Shown: one piece after another, positions 24,513 through 32,667 of the stretch
Numbering within the stretch: position 1 is the first letter of the stretch
How the letters are laid out: every line of letters begins with the position of its first letter
Assembly (NCBI GenBank): GCA_021604585.1
Contig: BQJG01000016.1
Span: forward strand, 1-55,915
DNA length: 55,915 bases
Reading direction: 5' to 3'
Origin: Hyphococcus sp.
Lineage (GTDB): Bacteria; Pseudomonadota; Alphaproteobacteria; Caulobacterales; Parvularculaceae
Translations under genes and position numbers: made by a program
The notes under the pieces: generated by a model
Database searches by the model: none
What the model saw: the letters and a program-made list of their open reading frames with translations, nothing else
Told to the model about the DNA's origin: nothing

Positions 24513-25415
24513 CTATCCTCGCGGTTCAACCAGCGCATCATTATTGGCCTGTTTCTTCACATTGCGCAAAAGGACGACGCCGACGCCCGCCAAGGTCATC
24601 AACCCGCCAATAATCATCCGCAATCCAAACGGATCACCGAGCAGCACAACGCCAAAAAACACCGCAATGACTGTCGTAAACAGGACGCTTGGCGCGACCA
24701 TGCTGATTGGCAGGCGCTGTAGCAACCAGTAATAGGCTGTATGGCCGAGAAGAGACGCGGCCAGCGCCGAATAAATCGTCGCACCGACAATCAAGGTTGT
24801 ATCCGCAGCAGTCCACGCTTGCGCCTGTCCGTCTTCAAGCAACACAGAAAGCGCAGACAACGATACTGCGCCAACAAGCGCGAACCACGCCAGCAATTCA
24901 TGCGGCTTGAACGCTGTGGTGCGTTTCACGATAACAACGCCTAGCGCTTCACAGAATGCGCCCGCCGCCACAAACGCAATACCAATGCCGATTTGCGCAC
25001 CCTCACCCGCGCTATCGCCGCCCATTGCAATGACGGCAACGCCTAAGAATGCGAGCGTGATGCCGAGCAGCCGCCGCCAGCCAGGGCGATCGCCGAGAAA
25101 TATCATGGCCAGCACCGTCGCGAAGGGCACATTCAATTCAAGCGCGATGGCCGCTGTAGAGGCGGTTGCATATTTCAACCCCGTAAACATCAGTGCGTAG
25201 TTGAGCGCGCCGAGGCATAAACCGCCAAGCAGCACATATCCCATCTCACCTTTTCGCCACGATAGAAATGGCGACAAGATCAGCGCGACCAGAACCATTC
25301 GGATCGCCGCATAGAAGAGAGGCGGCAGCTCGCCAACAGCGAACTTCAGAACAACAAAATGAAAGCCCCAGATGAAACAGATCAACATCAGCAGGGTGAG
25401 TTCTCGCAAAGACAC
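24513..25415 (-). CDS. EamA-family (DMT superfamily) transporter
   Basis: A 300-residue inner-membrane protein with ten predicted helices in two EamA repeats (about 5-135 and 150-285). These drug/metabolite transporters usually export amino acids, purines or other small molecules; the substrate here is unknown. The first repeat has the CFIWGFHFVVLKFAV start and the second ends in LGDPFGLRMIIGGLMTLAGV. The start is a GTG (25413-25415). It is the promoter-proximal gene of the transporter-amidase-hydrolase set. Confidence 0.88.
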   Translation of the reverse strand: MSLRELTLLMLICFIWGFHFVVLKFAVGELPPLFYAAIRMVLVALILSPFLSWRKGEMGYVLLGGLCLGALNYALMFTGLKYATASTAAIALELNVPFATVLAMIFLGDRPGWRRLLGITLAFLGVAVIAMGGDSAGEGAQIGIGIAFVAAGAFCEALGVVIVKRTTAFKPHELLAWFALVGAVSLSALSVLLEDGQAQAWTAADTTLIVGATIYSALAASLLGHTAYYWLLQRLPISMVAPSVLFTTVIAVFFGVVLLGDPFGLRMIIGGLMTLAGVGVVLLRNVKKQANNDALVEPRG

Positions 25416-25524
25416 GGAAAAGCGCTTTCATTCGGCGTGGCGAAATTACCTGGTCCGGCCATAGGCCGAACGCGCGAGCGTTCGCAACCGATTCTTTCTG
25501 AGGAGGATTATAGAGCGCGTGCGA

Positions 25525-25770
25525 TCAGGCGGTCACGGGCCGCCAGCCGCGCGCCGTCCGCTTCCCTGGGAAAAACGCCGCCAGAGCAGACGCTGCGAGC
25601 ACAAAAGGCGCGGCAAGCGCCACGGCGGCAACCGCGAGGCTGGAGACAATAATCACGCCCGCAAACAACAAGATTTCAGCAAGCCGTTTGGCCACTTGAC
25701 CGGCTACAGGCGCCTTATGCGCCTTCGGCTCACCCGCTATTGAGATTGTTTTGTCCACAACAAAATCCAC
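25525..25770 (-). CDS. Small hydrophobic protein of unknown function (81 aa)
   Basis: An 81-residue protein with a polar N-terminus, one long or two short hydrophobic helices (about 32-67) and a basic C-terminal tail (PGKRTARGWRPVTA). It is on the minus strand, like its neighbours, between the EamA and TerB-J genes. I recognise no family, and no strong ribosome binding site is apparent. It may be real, but the evidence is mainly reading-frame openness and a membrane-like composition. Confidence 0.45.
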   Translation of the reverse strand: MDFVVDKTISIAGEPKAHKAPVAGQVAKRLAEILLFAGVIIVSSLAVAAVALAAPFVLAASALAAFFPGKRTARGWRPVTA

Positions 25771-25852
25771 CAGAACGCGACTCTAACAAAACCCATAAAA
25801 TCAAAATACGAGCGATCCGTCCATAGATCAGCGCACCCAATGCGTCGCAGCC

Positions 25853-26536
25853 TTACTGGTATTGCGTTAATATCTGTTCATAAGCGGCGTTAATTGCGGC
25901 CATGCGTCCTTCAGAAATGCGGACCAAATCAGGCGGCACGCCCCGCGCCATCAGCGCATCCGGATGGTGCTCGCGAGATAGTGACCGATAGGCCGTCTTT
26001 ATCGCCTGCAACGCGATGCCCGGTTCAATTCCCAAAATGAGATACGGATCATCCGCCCCGAGGCCAAGGTGAGCTGCTTTCAGCCGGTGATAGGCCGGTT
26101 TGGAAAGACTAAAAGCCTCCGCTGCCTGATCGAGCAGTTCCAGCTCTCGCGGATGAGTGACGCCATCAGCCAGCGCCACATGAAACAGGCAATCGAGCAC
26201 GTCTTCGAGCACAACCGGGGCGTCTTCAAAAATCCGCGCCACTTGCTTCAGATATTCGCCATAGCCCGCCACGTCCTGCTGCGCCAATTGATAGACCATG
26301 CGGACCTTGTCGGCCTCTGAGTCGGGGAAGTGAAAATAACTGCGGAACGCTTCAATCTCATCGTCGGTTACGACGCCATCGGCCTTGGCCATCTTTGCCG
26401 AAAGCGCAATCAGTGCGATTGAGAACGCGGCCTCATTGCGGCGCTGCTTTTGCGCCGCCAGCGCTTCCAGCAGTGCGCCGATCGTGCGGCGGCTGGCTTC
26501 GGCGATGCCGGATTCTATGCGGTCCCAAAATGACAT
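25853..26536 (-). CDS. TerB-like / J-domain protein (DjlA-like)
   Basis: A 227-residue protein. Residues about 35-155 form an all-helical TerB-like domain (AKADGVVTDDEIEAFRSYF and ALADGVTHPRELELLDQAAE, two acidic repeats). Residues about 163-227 form a J domain with the HPD motif (SREHHPDALMARG), which stimulates Hsp70/DnaK. This combination is that of DjlA, but the N-terminal transmembrane segment of E. coli DjlA is missing, so the protein is probably cytoplasmic. A conserved family of TerB-J proteins is common in alphaproteobacteria. Confidence 0.87.
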   Translation of the reverse strand: MSFWDRIESGIAEASRRTIGALLEALAAQKQRRNEAAFSIALIALSAKMAKADGVVTDDEIEAFRSYFHFPDSEADKVRMVYQLAQQDVAGYGEYLKQVARIFEDAPVVLEDVLDCLFHVALADGVTHPRELELLDQAAEAFSLSKPAYHRLKAAHLGLGADDPYLILGIEPGIALQAIKTAYRSLSREHHPDALMARGVPPDLVRISEGRMAAINAAYEQILTQYQ

Positions 26537-26768
26537 GGGCGCGGTCTTAGAGGCGTCAGCCGGTAAAATCTAGCAAAGAGCTTGAAAGGCGTGGGGAAAA
26601 GTTTCTCCGAACTTATTTCAACATGCCTTCCAAGCATTTAATTCCTGTTGCGCGCACCCCTTGCGCTTCAAGCCCGGGCGCACGCTTTGCCGCCATCGAT
26701 TTTCCCCGACACACTCCCTTCACAGCACGTCAGCGGGTGACGTCAAAAGCAAATATAGGAGACGGGCG

Positions 26769-26885
26769 ATGGGGCGAACGTTTCAAGAGTTTGTTGTGTT
26801 GATCAGCGGCCTGTTGTGCGGATCCATATTCATGCTGATCGCTTTAGCCGTATCTGGCGCGCTTCCCTTGGCGTTCTTATCGTAA
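26769..26885 (+). CDS. Possible 38-residue single-pass membrane peptide
   Basis: A short frame beginning at the ATG on 26769, preceded by TAGGAGAC, a good Shine-Dalgarno. It encodes one hydrophobic helix (about residues 9-36) after a short polar head (MGRTFQEF). The frame is open further upstream, but only this part looks protein-like. It lies alone in a 400-bp gap. No family is recognised, and its reality rests on the ribosome binding site and helix. Confidence 0.4.
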   Translation: MGRTFQEFVVLISGLLCGSIFMLIALAVSGALPLAFLS

Positions 26886-26938
26886 TTGCCGGCGTGGCAT
26901 TAAATTAGGCACACAAACTATCTACGACGCGGCGTTCT

Positions 26939-27898
26939 TTAGGAAACGAGACAGCGCCAGATATTGACGGTAAGTTTTTCCTTGTCGCTTGATGATGGAG
27001 ACAGCGTCTCCACTGCATCCAGCTTCAAGCCGGACGCTTCGCACCAATCTGTCACCTCAGCATCTGAAAAGCCGAGCCGCCGGTGCGCATGGTCTTCGCG
27101 CAGGAACTCAAGCTCGTGCGGAGCGAAGTCAGAAATTAACAACCGCCCGCCCCTTTTCAGGACGCGCGCGGCTTCCGCCACGGCAGCGCCTGGCTCGGCG
27201 AGATAGTGCAGCACTTGATGCAGGCAAACGACATCGGCATTGTCCGTTTCAAGCGGCAGTGAGAAGAGATCGCCGTGGCGAACCTGTGCATTTGAAACGC
27301 CCGCCTTGTCGAGATTGGCGCGCGCCAGCGCCAGCATCTCATGCGATAAATCATAGCCGATGGCGCTCTCATATCGGCCCGCGAAAATTTCCAGCATGCG
27401 GCCCGTGCCTGTGCCCATATCGACGAACAGTCCGATCGGCTCTTCGCCCACAAGCGCGAGCATGCGCGCCTCGATATCCTGTTCCGGCAAATGCAAGGCG
27501 CGCAGGCGGCCCCACTCGCGCGCATTGGCCTCAAAATAATCGGCGGCTTGCGCGGCTCTTGCCTGACGTGTCTGGATAAACCGCTCGCCATCGCGGGCGA
27601 GCACCCGGTCTCCGGAATCGGCGACAGCCGCCGCCGCCTCGATCACCGCCTTACAGGAGGGGTCGCCTTTACGCGCAGCAGCCGCACGATAAAACATCCA
27701 TGCGCCCTCACGATGCCGCTCAGCCAGGCCGGCATCCGCCAGAATTTTCAAGTGCCGGCTGACGCGCGGCTGGCTCTGTCCGAGAATGGCGGTGATCTCG
27801 CTGACAGTGAGTTCGCCGCGGATCAGGAGCACCATGATCCGAAGCCGGGTCTCTTCACCGATTGCCCTGAAAATGTTGAGCGCAGCATCGAGCGCCAT
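26939..27898 (-). CDS. ArsR-type regulator fused to a SAM-dependent methyltransferase
   Basis: A 319-residue fusion. The N-terminal 95 residues are an ArsR winged helix (EETRLRIMVLLIRGELTVSEITAILGQSQPRVSRHLKIL). Residues about 140-319 are a class I methyltransferase with FVDMGTGTGRMLEIFAG as SAM-binding motif I. Such fusions are known in alphaproteobacteria as sensors of SAM or SAH controlling methionine-cycle genes, often beside metF, which is absent here. I start at the ATG on 27896-27898 because upstream in-frame ATGs fall inside the palindromic operator at 27935-27952. An AGGA precedes the chosen start. Confidence 0.88.
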   Translation of the reverse strand: MALDAALNIFRAIGEETRLRIMVLLIRGELTVSEITAILGQSQPRVSRHLKILADAGLAERHREGAWMFYRAAAARKGDPSCKAVIEAAAAVADSGDRVLARDGERFIQTRQARAAQAADYFEANAREWGRLRALHLPEQDIEARMLALVGEEPIGLFVDMGTGTGRMLEIFAGRYESAIGYDLSHEMLALARANLDKAGVSNAQVRHGDLFSLPLETDNADVVCLHQVLHYLAEPGAAVAEAARVLKRGGRLLISDFAPHELEFLREDHAHRRLGFSDAEVTDWCEASGLKLDAVETLSPSSSDKEKLTVNIWRCLVS

Positions 27899-27934
27899 GT
27901 GCTGTTCCTGTGTGATTCGGCCAACCCCTTGAAA

Positions 27935-27952
27935 CATAAAGATATCTTTATG
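27935..27952. promoter_or_regulatory. Perfect 18-bp palindrome, probable operator of the ArsR-methyltransferase
   Basis: CATAAAGATATCTTTATG is identical to its own reverse complement. It lies 37 bp upstream of the chosen regulator start. Palindromes with the ATATC/GATAT core and TTTAT arms are the known operators of methionine-cycle ArsR regulators, so autoregulation is likely. The divergent mlaA gene begins 178 bp to the right. Confidence 0.8.
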
Positions 27953-28129
27953 CGAGAGCAATCAACGGCGGAATCGCAGGCGCAAGGCGGCTCACAGCGC
28001 ACGCATTCGTGGCCGTTTTCGCATTGTTCCCATGCGCCGATCCCCTATATGCTAGGGCTCGCCCGGCAAAGATGGCCGGCAGAAACGATTCGAACACCGC
28101 CAGAGGGGGCCCGAGCGGGCGAGATCATC

Positions 28130-28948
28130 ATGAAGCTTTCGATTATCGCTGCCGTTTGCCTCTCGCTCCCCTGTCTGGGCGCGATGAGTTCAGCATATGC
28201 GCAGATTTCCGGCGCCGGAGACGACCCGGACGCCATCGTCCGGGAGCTGCAATCAGCAAGCGCAGAGCCAAGCGCCGCTGCGGGGGACCCGTGGGAAGGC
28301 TTCAACCGCAAGATGTTCGCGATCAACGATTCCCTCGACCGGAATTTGATGACGCCAGCGGCCAAGGGCTACCGCGCAGTCACGCACAAGAAACAGCGCA
28401 AAGGCATTCGCAACTTTCTTGCAAATCTGCGCACGCCCGTCATTTTGGTGAATGACATATTACAAGGCGAAGTTGGCCGCGCCGGCGACACGCTGGGCCG
28501 GTTTGTCATTAACTCGACTATCGGCTTTGGCGGCATGGGCGATCCGGCTGAACGGATCGGTATTGCTCAGCACTCTGAAGATTTCGGACAAACGCTTGCG
28601 GTCTGGGGAGTGGACTCTGGCCCTTATCTGGTGTTGCCGTTTTTGGGACCAAGCACGATGCGCGACGGATTTGGGGCCGGCGTCGATATGGCGACAAGCC
28701 CGGCATTCTGGATCAAGACCGATCCGGCAATGTATTATCGCTATTCAACGGCTGGCGTCGGCGTGTTGTCAGCACGCGAGCCGCTCATTGAACCGCTTGA
28801 CGGCATTCGTTCCGACTCGCTCGACTTTTACGCCTCCATACGCAGCTTCTATCTGCAGTCGCGCAAACGCGAAATCGCCAACGGCAAAACCAACTACGAA
28901 GACTTGCCCGATATTGGCGACTTCGAAGAATTTGAAGAACTCGAATAA
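28130..28948 (+). CDS. mlaA: MlaA (VacJ) outer-membrane lipid asymmetry protein
   Basis: Outer-membrane component of the Mla pathway, which removes misplaced phospholipids from the outer leaflet and passes them to MlaC. The 272-residue protein shows the VacJ hallmarks DPWEGFNRKMFAIND, FLANLRTPVILVNDILQG, GRFVINSTIGFGGMGDPA and FGQTLAVWGVDSGPYLVLPFLGPSTMRDG. The signal peptide ends AYA-Q with no acceptable lipobox (neither cysteine is preceded by G/A/S), so it may not be a lipoprotein. The frame is open far upstream; the ATG at 28130 starts the signal peptide. mlaC follows by 32 bp. Confidence 0.93.
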   Translation: MKLSIIAAVCLSLPCLGAMSSAYAQISGAGDDPDAIVRELQSASAEPSAAAGDPWEGFNRKMFAINDSLDRNLMTPAAKGYRAVTHKKQRKGIRNFLANLRTPVILVNDILQGEVGRAGDTLGRFVINSTIGFGGMGDPAERIGIAQHSEDFGQTLAVWGVDSGPYLVLPFLGPSTMRDGFGAGVDMATSPAFWIKTDPAMYYRYSTAGVGVLSAREPLIEPLDGIRSDSLDFYASIRSFYLQSRKREIANGKTNYEDLPDIGDFEEFEELE

Positions 28949-28980
28949 CCCCTCCCGAGCACGGTTTGGAGAATTAAGTC

Positions 28981-29610
28981 ATGTCAGTTTTATCGCGCCG
29001 CTCGCTTGTCGCTTTCACCGCATTTGGCGCATTGACGCTAGGTCTCGCTTCACCGGCGGCCGCAGACCAAGCAGCCGAAGCATTCGTCCAGAACATTCTC
29101 GATGAAGCCGGGCCAAGCCTGCAAAGCGGCGACCATGACACCATGATTACAGCCGTTGAAAAGATGGTCGATCAATATGTGGACATGCGCCGCGTCGGCC
29201 GGTTCGTGCTCGGCAAATATGCGCGGCAAATGACCGACGCACAGGCCGAAGAATATTATCCGTTGTTTCGCCAGTATGCGACAATGGTCTATCGCAACAC
29301 GCTCGAAAACTATGCGGGTCAGGCGATTGTCGTGACGGGGTCGGTCGACCGGGCGGCGTATGACATCGTCGTCAACTCCAAGATCGCCCATCCGCAACCG
29401 GGCGACGCCTTTGCTGACGCCATCATTCATTGGCGCATTTATCGCGACAAGGAAGGCGCCATGTCGATCTTTGACGCCGGCGCAAATGAGATTTGGCTGG
29501 CGATAGAACAGCAAGAACAATTCACATCGATCATCGCCAATAATGGCGGCGGCGAAGCTGGCATCAGCGCGCTGATTGCGGATATGCGCTCCCGCGTTGA
29601 ATCGAACTGA
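28981..29610 (+). CDS. mlaC: MlaC/Ttg2D-family periplasmic phospholipid carrier
   Basis: A periplasmic shuttle that carries phospholipid between MlaA and the inner-membrane MlaFEDB complex. It has 209 residues with an N-terminal twin-arginine-like signal peptide (SRRSLVAFTAFGALTLGLASPAAA). The MlaC/toluene-tolerance fold follows, with VDMRRVGRFVLGKYARQMT and YRNTLENYAGQ. It comes directly after mlaA on the same strand, so the two form a small operon; mlaFED are not in this window. Confidence 0.92.
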   Translation: MSVLSRRSLVAFTAFGALTLGLASPAAADQAAEAFVQNILDEAGPSLQSGDHDTMITAVEKMVDQYVDMRRVGRFVLGKYARQMTDAQAEEYYPLFRQYATMVYRNTLENYAGQAIVVTGSVDRAAYDIVVNSKIAHPQPGDAFADAIIHWRIYRDKEGAMSIFDAGANEIWLAIEQQEQFTSIIANNGGGEAGISALIADMRSRVESN

Positions 29611-29627
29611 TCGGCGCCAGCGCGGCT

Positions 29628-30452
29628 CTATAGCCGCGGAAGCCACATCCCCATCGTCGCTGCAAAAACGCCCATTGCCGTCGCGCCCGCCGCGATGATG
29701 ACCAGCGCTGCGGCTGATATCTTCAGGGCTGAATTTTCGCTGTCTTGCGCAGTAAAATAGACCTGGAGAACAAACAGCGGGATGAACATCTGGGCGAAGT
29801 ACATAAAGCTGAGGAAAGGCCCCTGAAATGTTTCGGGGTTAATTCCAATTCCGCCGGTGGTCATGAACCAGAACATCAAGCCGATCCGGAAAAACCAGAC
29901 CGCACTCACGACCATAAACAAGCGCATGGCCCAGCGGCGATGCCGGTCAATCTGACGGGCGATTGCAAACGACACGGCAACCGCGGCAAATGTCATGATC
30001 AATATCGCATCAAGGCTGATGGCGAGATGGCCGATCAGGCCGCCCGGAACCCCGCGTGTCCACACCAGATAGAGGCCAGCCAAGCTGGTGATGACAGCCG
30101 CCGTCACATAGGTGCGCCCTAAATACCGGTGAAAGCGCGGAACCCTGTTGCGGATCTGCGGGATCAGTTGCAGCGGCCCGCCGCCGATAATGATGATCGC
30201 GATCAGGACGTGAAAGGCGATCGCCAGATTACCCAAGGCATCGCCGGGAACGTGACCATTCGGCAGGGCGGTGTCTTTCAGGCCGGGCAATCCATATCGC
30301 GCCAACGCCGGAATATAAGACGCGGCGACGTAATAGACGAATATCCATTGGCCAATGGCGGCAAACACGAACCAGAGAACGCCGGATAATCCTAAAAGCT
30401 TGTCGGACAAACGCACGCCGCTGGAGGCATTGCTTTGTATTGTGGTCGTCAT
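29628..30452 (-). CDS. DUF2306-family membrane protein
   Basis: A 274-residue polytopic membrane protein with about seven helices. The GPLQLIPQIRNRVPRFHRYLGRTYV segment and the paired RHRRWAMRLFM region are characteristic of DUF2306 proteins, whose function is unknown. The histidines in these loops could be metal or heme ligands, but this is speculation. It is divergent from a membrane-anchored AraC-type regulator (248-bp shared upstream region), which probably controls it. Confidence 0.85.
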   Translation of the reverse strand: MTTTIQSNASSGVRLSDKLLGLSGVLWFVFAAIGQWIFVYYVAASYIPALARYGLPGLKDTALPNGHVPGDALGNLAIAFHVLIAIIIIGGGPLQLIPQIRNRVPRFHRYLGRTYVTAAVITSLAGLYLVWTRGVPGGLIGHLAISLDAILIMTFAAVAVSFAIARQIDRHRRWAMRLFMVVSAVWFFRIGLMFWFMTTGGIGINPETFQGPFLSFMYFAQMFIPLFVLQVYFTAQDSENSALKISAAALVIIAAGATAMGVFAATMGMWLPRL

Positions 30453-30700
30453 TTGTGGCTTCCTTTTCTGCGATATTCACGGCTGCGTCCGAAACCGCTT
30501 ATTTTCCAGGTGCTTGGCGTGCGCGAGGGGCGACTCAACGATTCATCCATTGAAATTTCGCGCTGCTGGAAGGACAGTCCGAAATCGGAAAGCGGGTCTC
30601 GCCGATTTGGAAAACGGCCAGTATTTCCATTCCGCTCGTTGGGGTTTGTTGCAAAAAGACAATAAGATCGCCGGGCAAACAGAAAGAGTGGCTAGAGAAT

Positions 30701-31768
30701 ATGTCCCGACTGTACCGGCAAGCATCCTTGCACGCGCCATTGAATGATGTGGTTGAAGCTTTGGTAGGCAGGGTTGTGCAAAAACTCCGCAATACCGAAC
30801 CCTATGTTTTGATGTGGTGGGTGTTCACCGCATGCGTCTCCGCTTCTCAAATCGGAAGGTATTTCGGTGAGACACTGGGCCCGCTCACCTATCTCATTAC
30901 TATTGCCGGCTCCGCTGGCTGTGGATGGATCTGGCTGTTGTCACGATCCTTGTTCCGCTCCAGACAGCCTGAGCCTTGGGCGCTCCTCACAGTCGGCGCT
31001 ATCGTCATCGTCGAATCCTACTGGCATTTTACGAGCAATTTGCCGGGTGGCGGATTGACCGGCGAAATGCGTCGCATTGGCGAGAATGCTGCAGCGCTCG
31101 TCTGCTTCAGTGCAATTGCGATGGTTTTTGTTGAGGCCTTGTCGGGATTTAACGCTCAATTGCCTAAAACTGAACGCCGGTTTCGCCAGATCTTCGTTTC
31201 TGTCTTTGCCGCGATTATCGTCATTTCTTTGGTCTGGGCGGGCAATGCGGATAAAATGTCCATTGCGTCCAACTGGAGCGAAGCTACGCTCGCAGGCTGC
31301 GCAATGTTTGCGGTAGTCGCGAGTCGCCTCGCTGTAAATTTCCGCAGACACCGCCCACTGCACGCACGCGCGTCCAGAATAACGCGCGATGTAGCGGACA
31401 ATAGCGCCCTTGCTCAACGCATTCTCCAAATCGTTGAAAATCGAGAACTTTTCACAACGCCAAATTTGAAAATCGCGCAATTTGCTGAGGCGTTAGGCGA
31501 ACAAGAATACAAAGTCACACAATGCATTACGGGAAACTTGCAATATCGCAACTTCAACCACTTCATTAATTCATATCGCATTGAGAGCGCAAAGCGCGCG
31601 CTGGCCAGCGCGCAATCTCAAGATCAGCCGATCCTAACGATTGCCTTTGATTGCGGTTTCAGCTCCCTCGGCCCGTTCAATCGGGCGTTTAAACAGCATG
31701 CAGGCATGACGCCGCGCGAATTCCGCGCCGCCCATGGCGGCCAACGACAGCGCTTTGAGGAATGCTAA
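30701..31768 (+). CDS. AraC-family regulator with membrane N-terminal domain
   Basis: A 355-residue protein. Residues about 30-215 contain five or six hydrophobic helices; residues about 250-350 are an AraC-type DNA-binding domain ending LTIAFDCGFSSLGPFNRAFKQHAGMTPREFR. This layout fits membrane-embedded sensors that regulate from the inner membrane. It is divergent from the DUF2306 gene. The intergenic region holds an inverted repeat TCCGA-AA-TCGGA (30578-30589) as a possible target. A strong terminator follows. Start ATG at 30701. Confidence 0.87.
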   Translation: MSRLYRQASLHAPLNDVVEALVGRVVQKLRNTEPYVLMWWVFTACVSASQIGRYFGETLGPLTYLITIAGSAGCGWIWLLSRSLFRSRQPEPWALLTVGAIVIVESYWHFTSNLPGGGLTGEMRRIGENAAALVCFSAIAMVFVEALSGFNAQLPKTERRFRQIFVSVFAAIIVISLVWAGNADKMSIASNWSEATLAGCAMFAVVASRLAVNFRRHRPLHARASRITRDVADNSALAQRILQIVENRELFTTPNLKIAQFAEALGEQEYKVTQCITGNLQYRNFNHFINSYRIESAKRALASAQSQDQPILTIAFDCGFSSLGPFNRAFKQHAGMTPREFRAAHGGQRQRFEEC

Positions 31769-31771
31769 CGC

Positions 31772-31802
31772 AAAAAGGCCGCCCATAAGAGCGGCCTTTT
31801 GA
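31772..31802. terminator. Bidirectional terminator between the AraC gene and rpsD
   Basis: AAAAAGGCCGC (31772-31782), loop CCATAAGA, then GCGGCCTTTT (31791-31800). The 10-bp stem with A and T flanks can serve both convergent genes. Confidence 0.9.
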
Positions 31803-31823
31803 CTTTGTGCGAAGAACAGCCTC

Positions 31824-32441
31824 TTACGAAGAATAGTATTCGACGACGAGGTTCGGTTCCATGGTGCACTGATACGGAACTTCGGCAAATTCCGGAACGC
31901 GCAGATAGGTTGCTGTCATTTTCTTCGGGTCGACTTCGATATAGTCGGGAATGTCGCGCTCAGGGCTTTGCAGGGCTTCGAGCACCAGCGCCATGTTCTG
32001 CGACTTTTCTTTGATTTCAACGACGTCGCCCGGCTTCAAGCGAACTGAAGGAATGTTGGTGCGGACGCCGTTCAGTTTCACATGGCCGTGGTTGACGAAC
32101 TGGCGCGCGGCGAAAACGGTCGGCACGAATTTCGAGCGATAGACAAACGCATCAAGACGGCTTTCCAGCAGGCCAATCAACAGCTCCGATGTGTTGCCGC
32201 GGCGGCGCACAGCCTCGTTATAGATGCGCTCGAAATGCTTTTCGGAGATGTTGGCGTAATAGCCCTTGAGCTTTTGCTTCGCCATCAACTGCAGACCATA
32301 ATCGGAGGTCTTGCCCTTGCGGCGCTGGCCGTGCATCCCCGGGCCGTAATCGCGCTTGTTGATTGGTGATTTTGGGCGGCCCCAGACGTTTTCGCCAACC
32401 CGGCGGTCAAGCTTATGCTTGGCCTGAATACGTTTAGACAT
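31824..32441 (-). CDS. rpsD: 30S ribosomal protein S4
   Basis: Primary 16S rRNA-binding protein that starts 30S assembly. It has 205 residues, close to E. coli S4 (206). The sequence begins SKRIQAKHKLDRRVGENVW and contains the S4 RNA-binding domain RLDAFVYRSKFVPTVFAARQFVNHGHVKLNG. I use the ATG at 32439-32441, with GAGGA just upstream, rather than the in-frame ATG four codons earlier. As in many alphaproteobacteria, the gene stands alone rather than in the alpha operon. Confidence 0.97.
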   Translation of the reverse strand: MSKRIQAKHKLDRRVGENVWGRPKSPINKRDYGPGMHGQRRKGKTSDYGLQLMAKQKLKGYYANISEKHFERIYNEAVRRRGNTSELLIGLLESRLDAFVYRSKFVPTVFAARQFVNHGHVKLNGVRTNIPSVRLKPGDVVEIKEKSQNMALVLEALQSPERDIPDYIEVDPKKMTATYLRVPEFAEVPYQCTMEPNLVVEYYSS

Positions 32442-32617
32442 GAGTATCCTCAAATTCCGGCGCGGTCCGGCGCGCGGGGCCTATCCCCGGCGCAATTTCA
32501 ACGGCGGTCCACGCGCCACCCGTCAGAAGCGGCGGGATTAAAGGGGCGGGATAGGGCTGTCAACGGAGAATGGCGGAAAATCTGGCGTTTCCTTCCATTT
32601 CACGCCCGAGAAATGAA

Positions 32618-32643
32618 AAACCCGCCTCGTAAGAGGCGGGTTT
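32618..32643 (-). terminator. Rho-independent terminator downstream of the VPLPA-CTERM gene
   Basis: Stem AAACCCGCCTC / GAGGCGGGTTT with loop GTAA lies just 3' of the stop at 32668. On the minus strand it is followed by a T-rich stretch (TTTTTCATTT). Confidence 0.88.
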
Positions 32644-32667
32644 GTTCAAATTCGAAATAGCCAGCGG

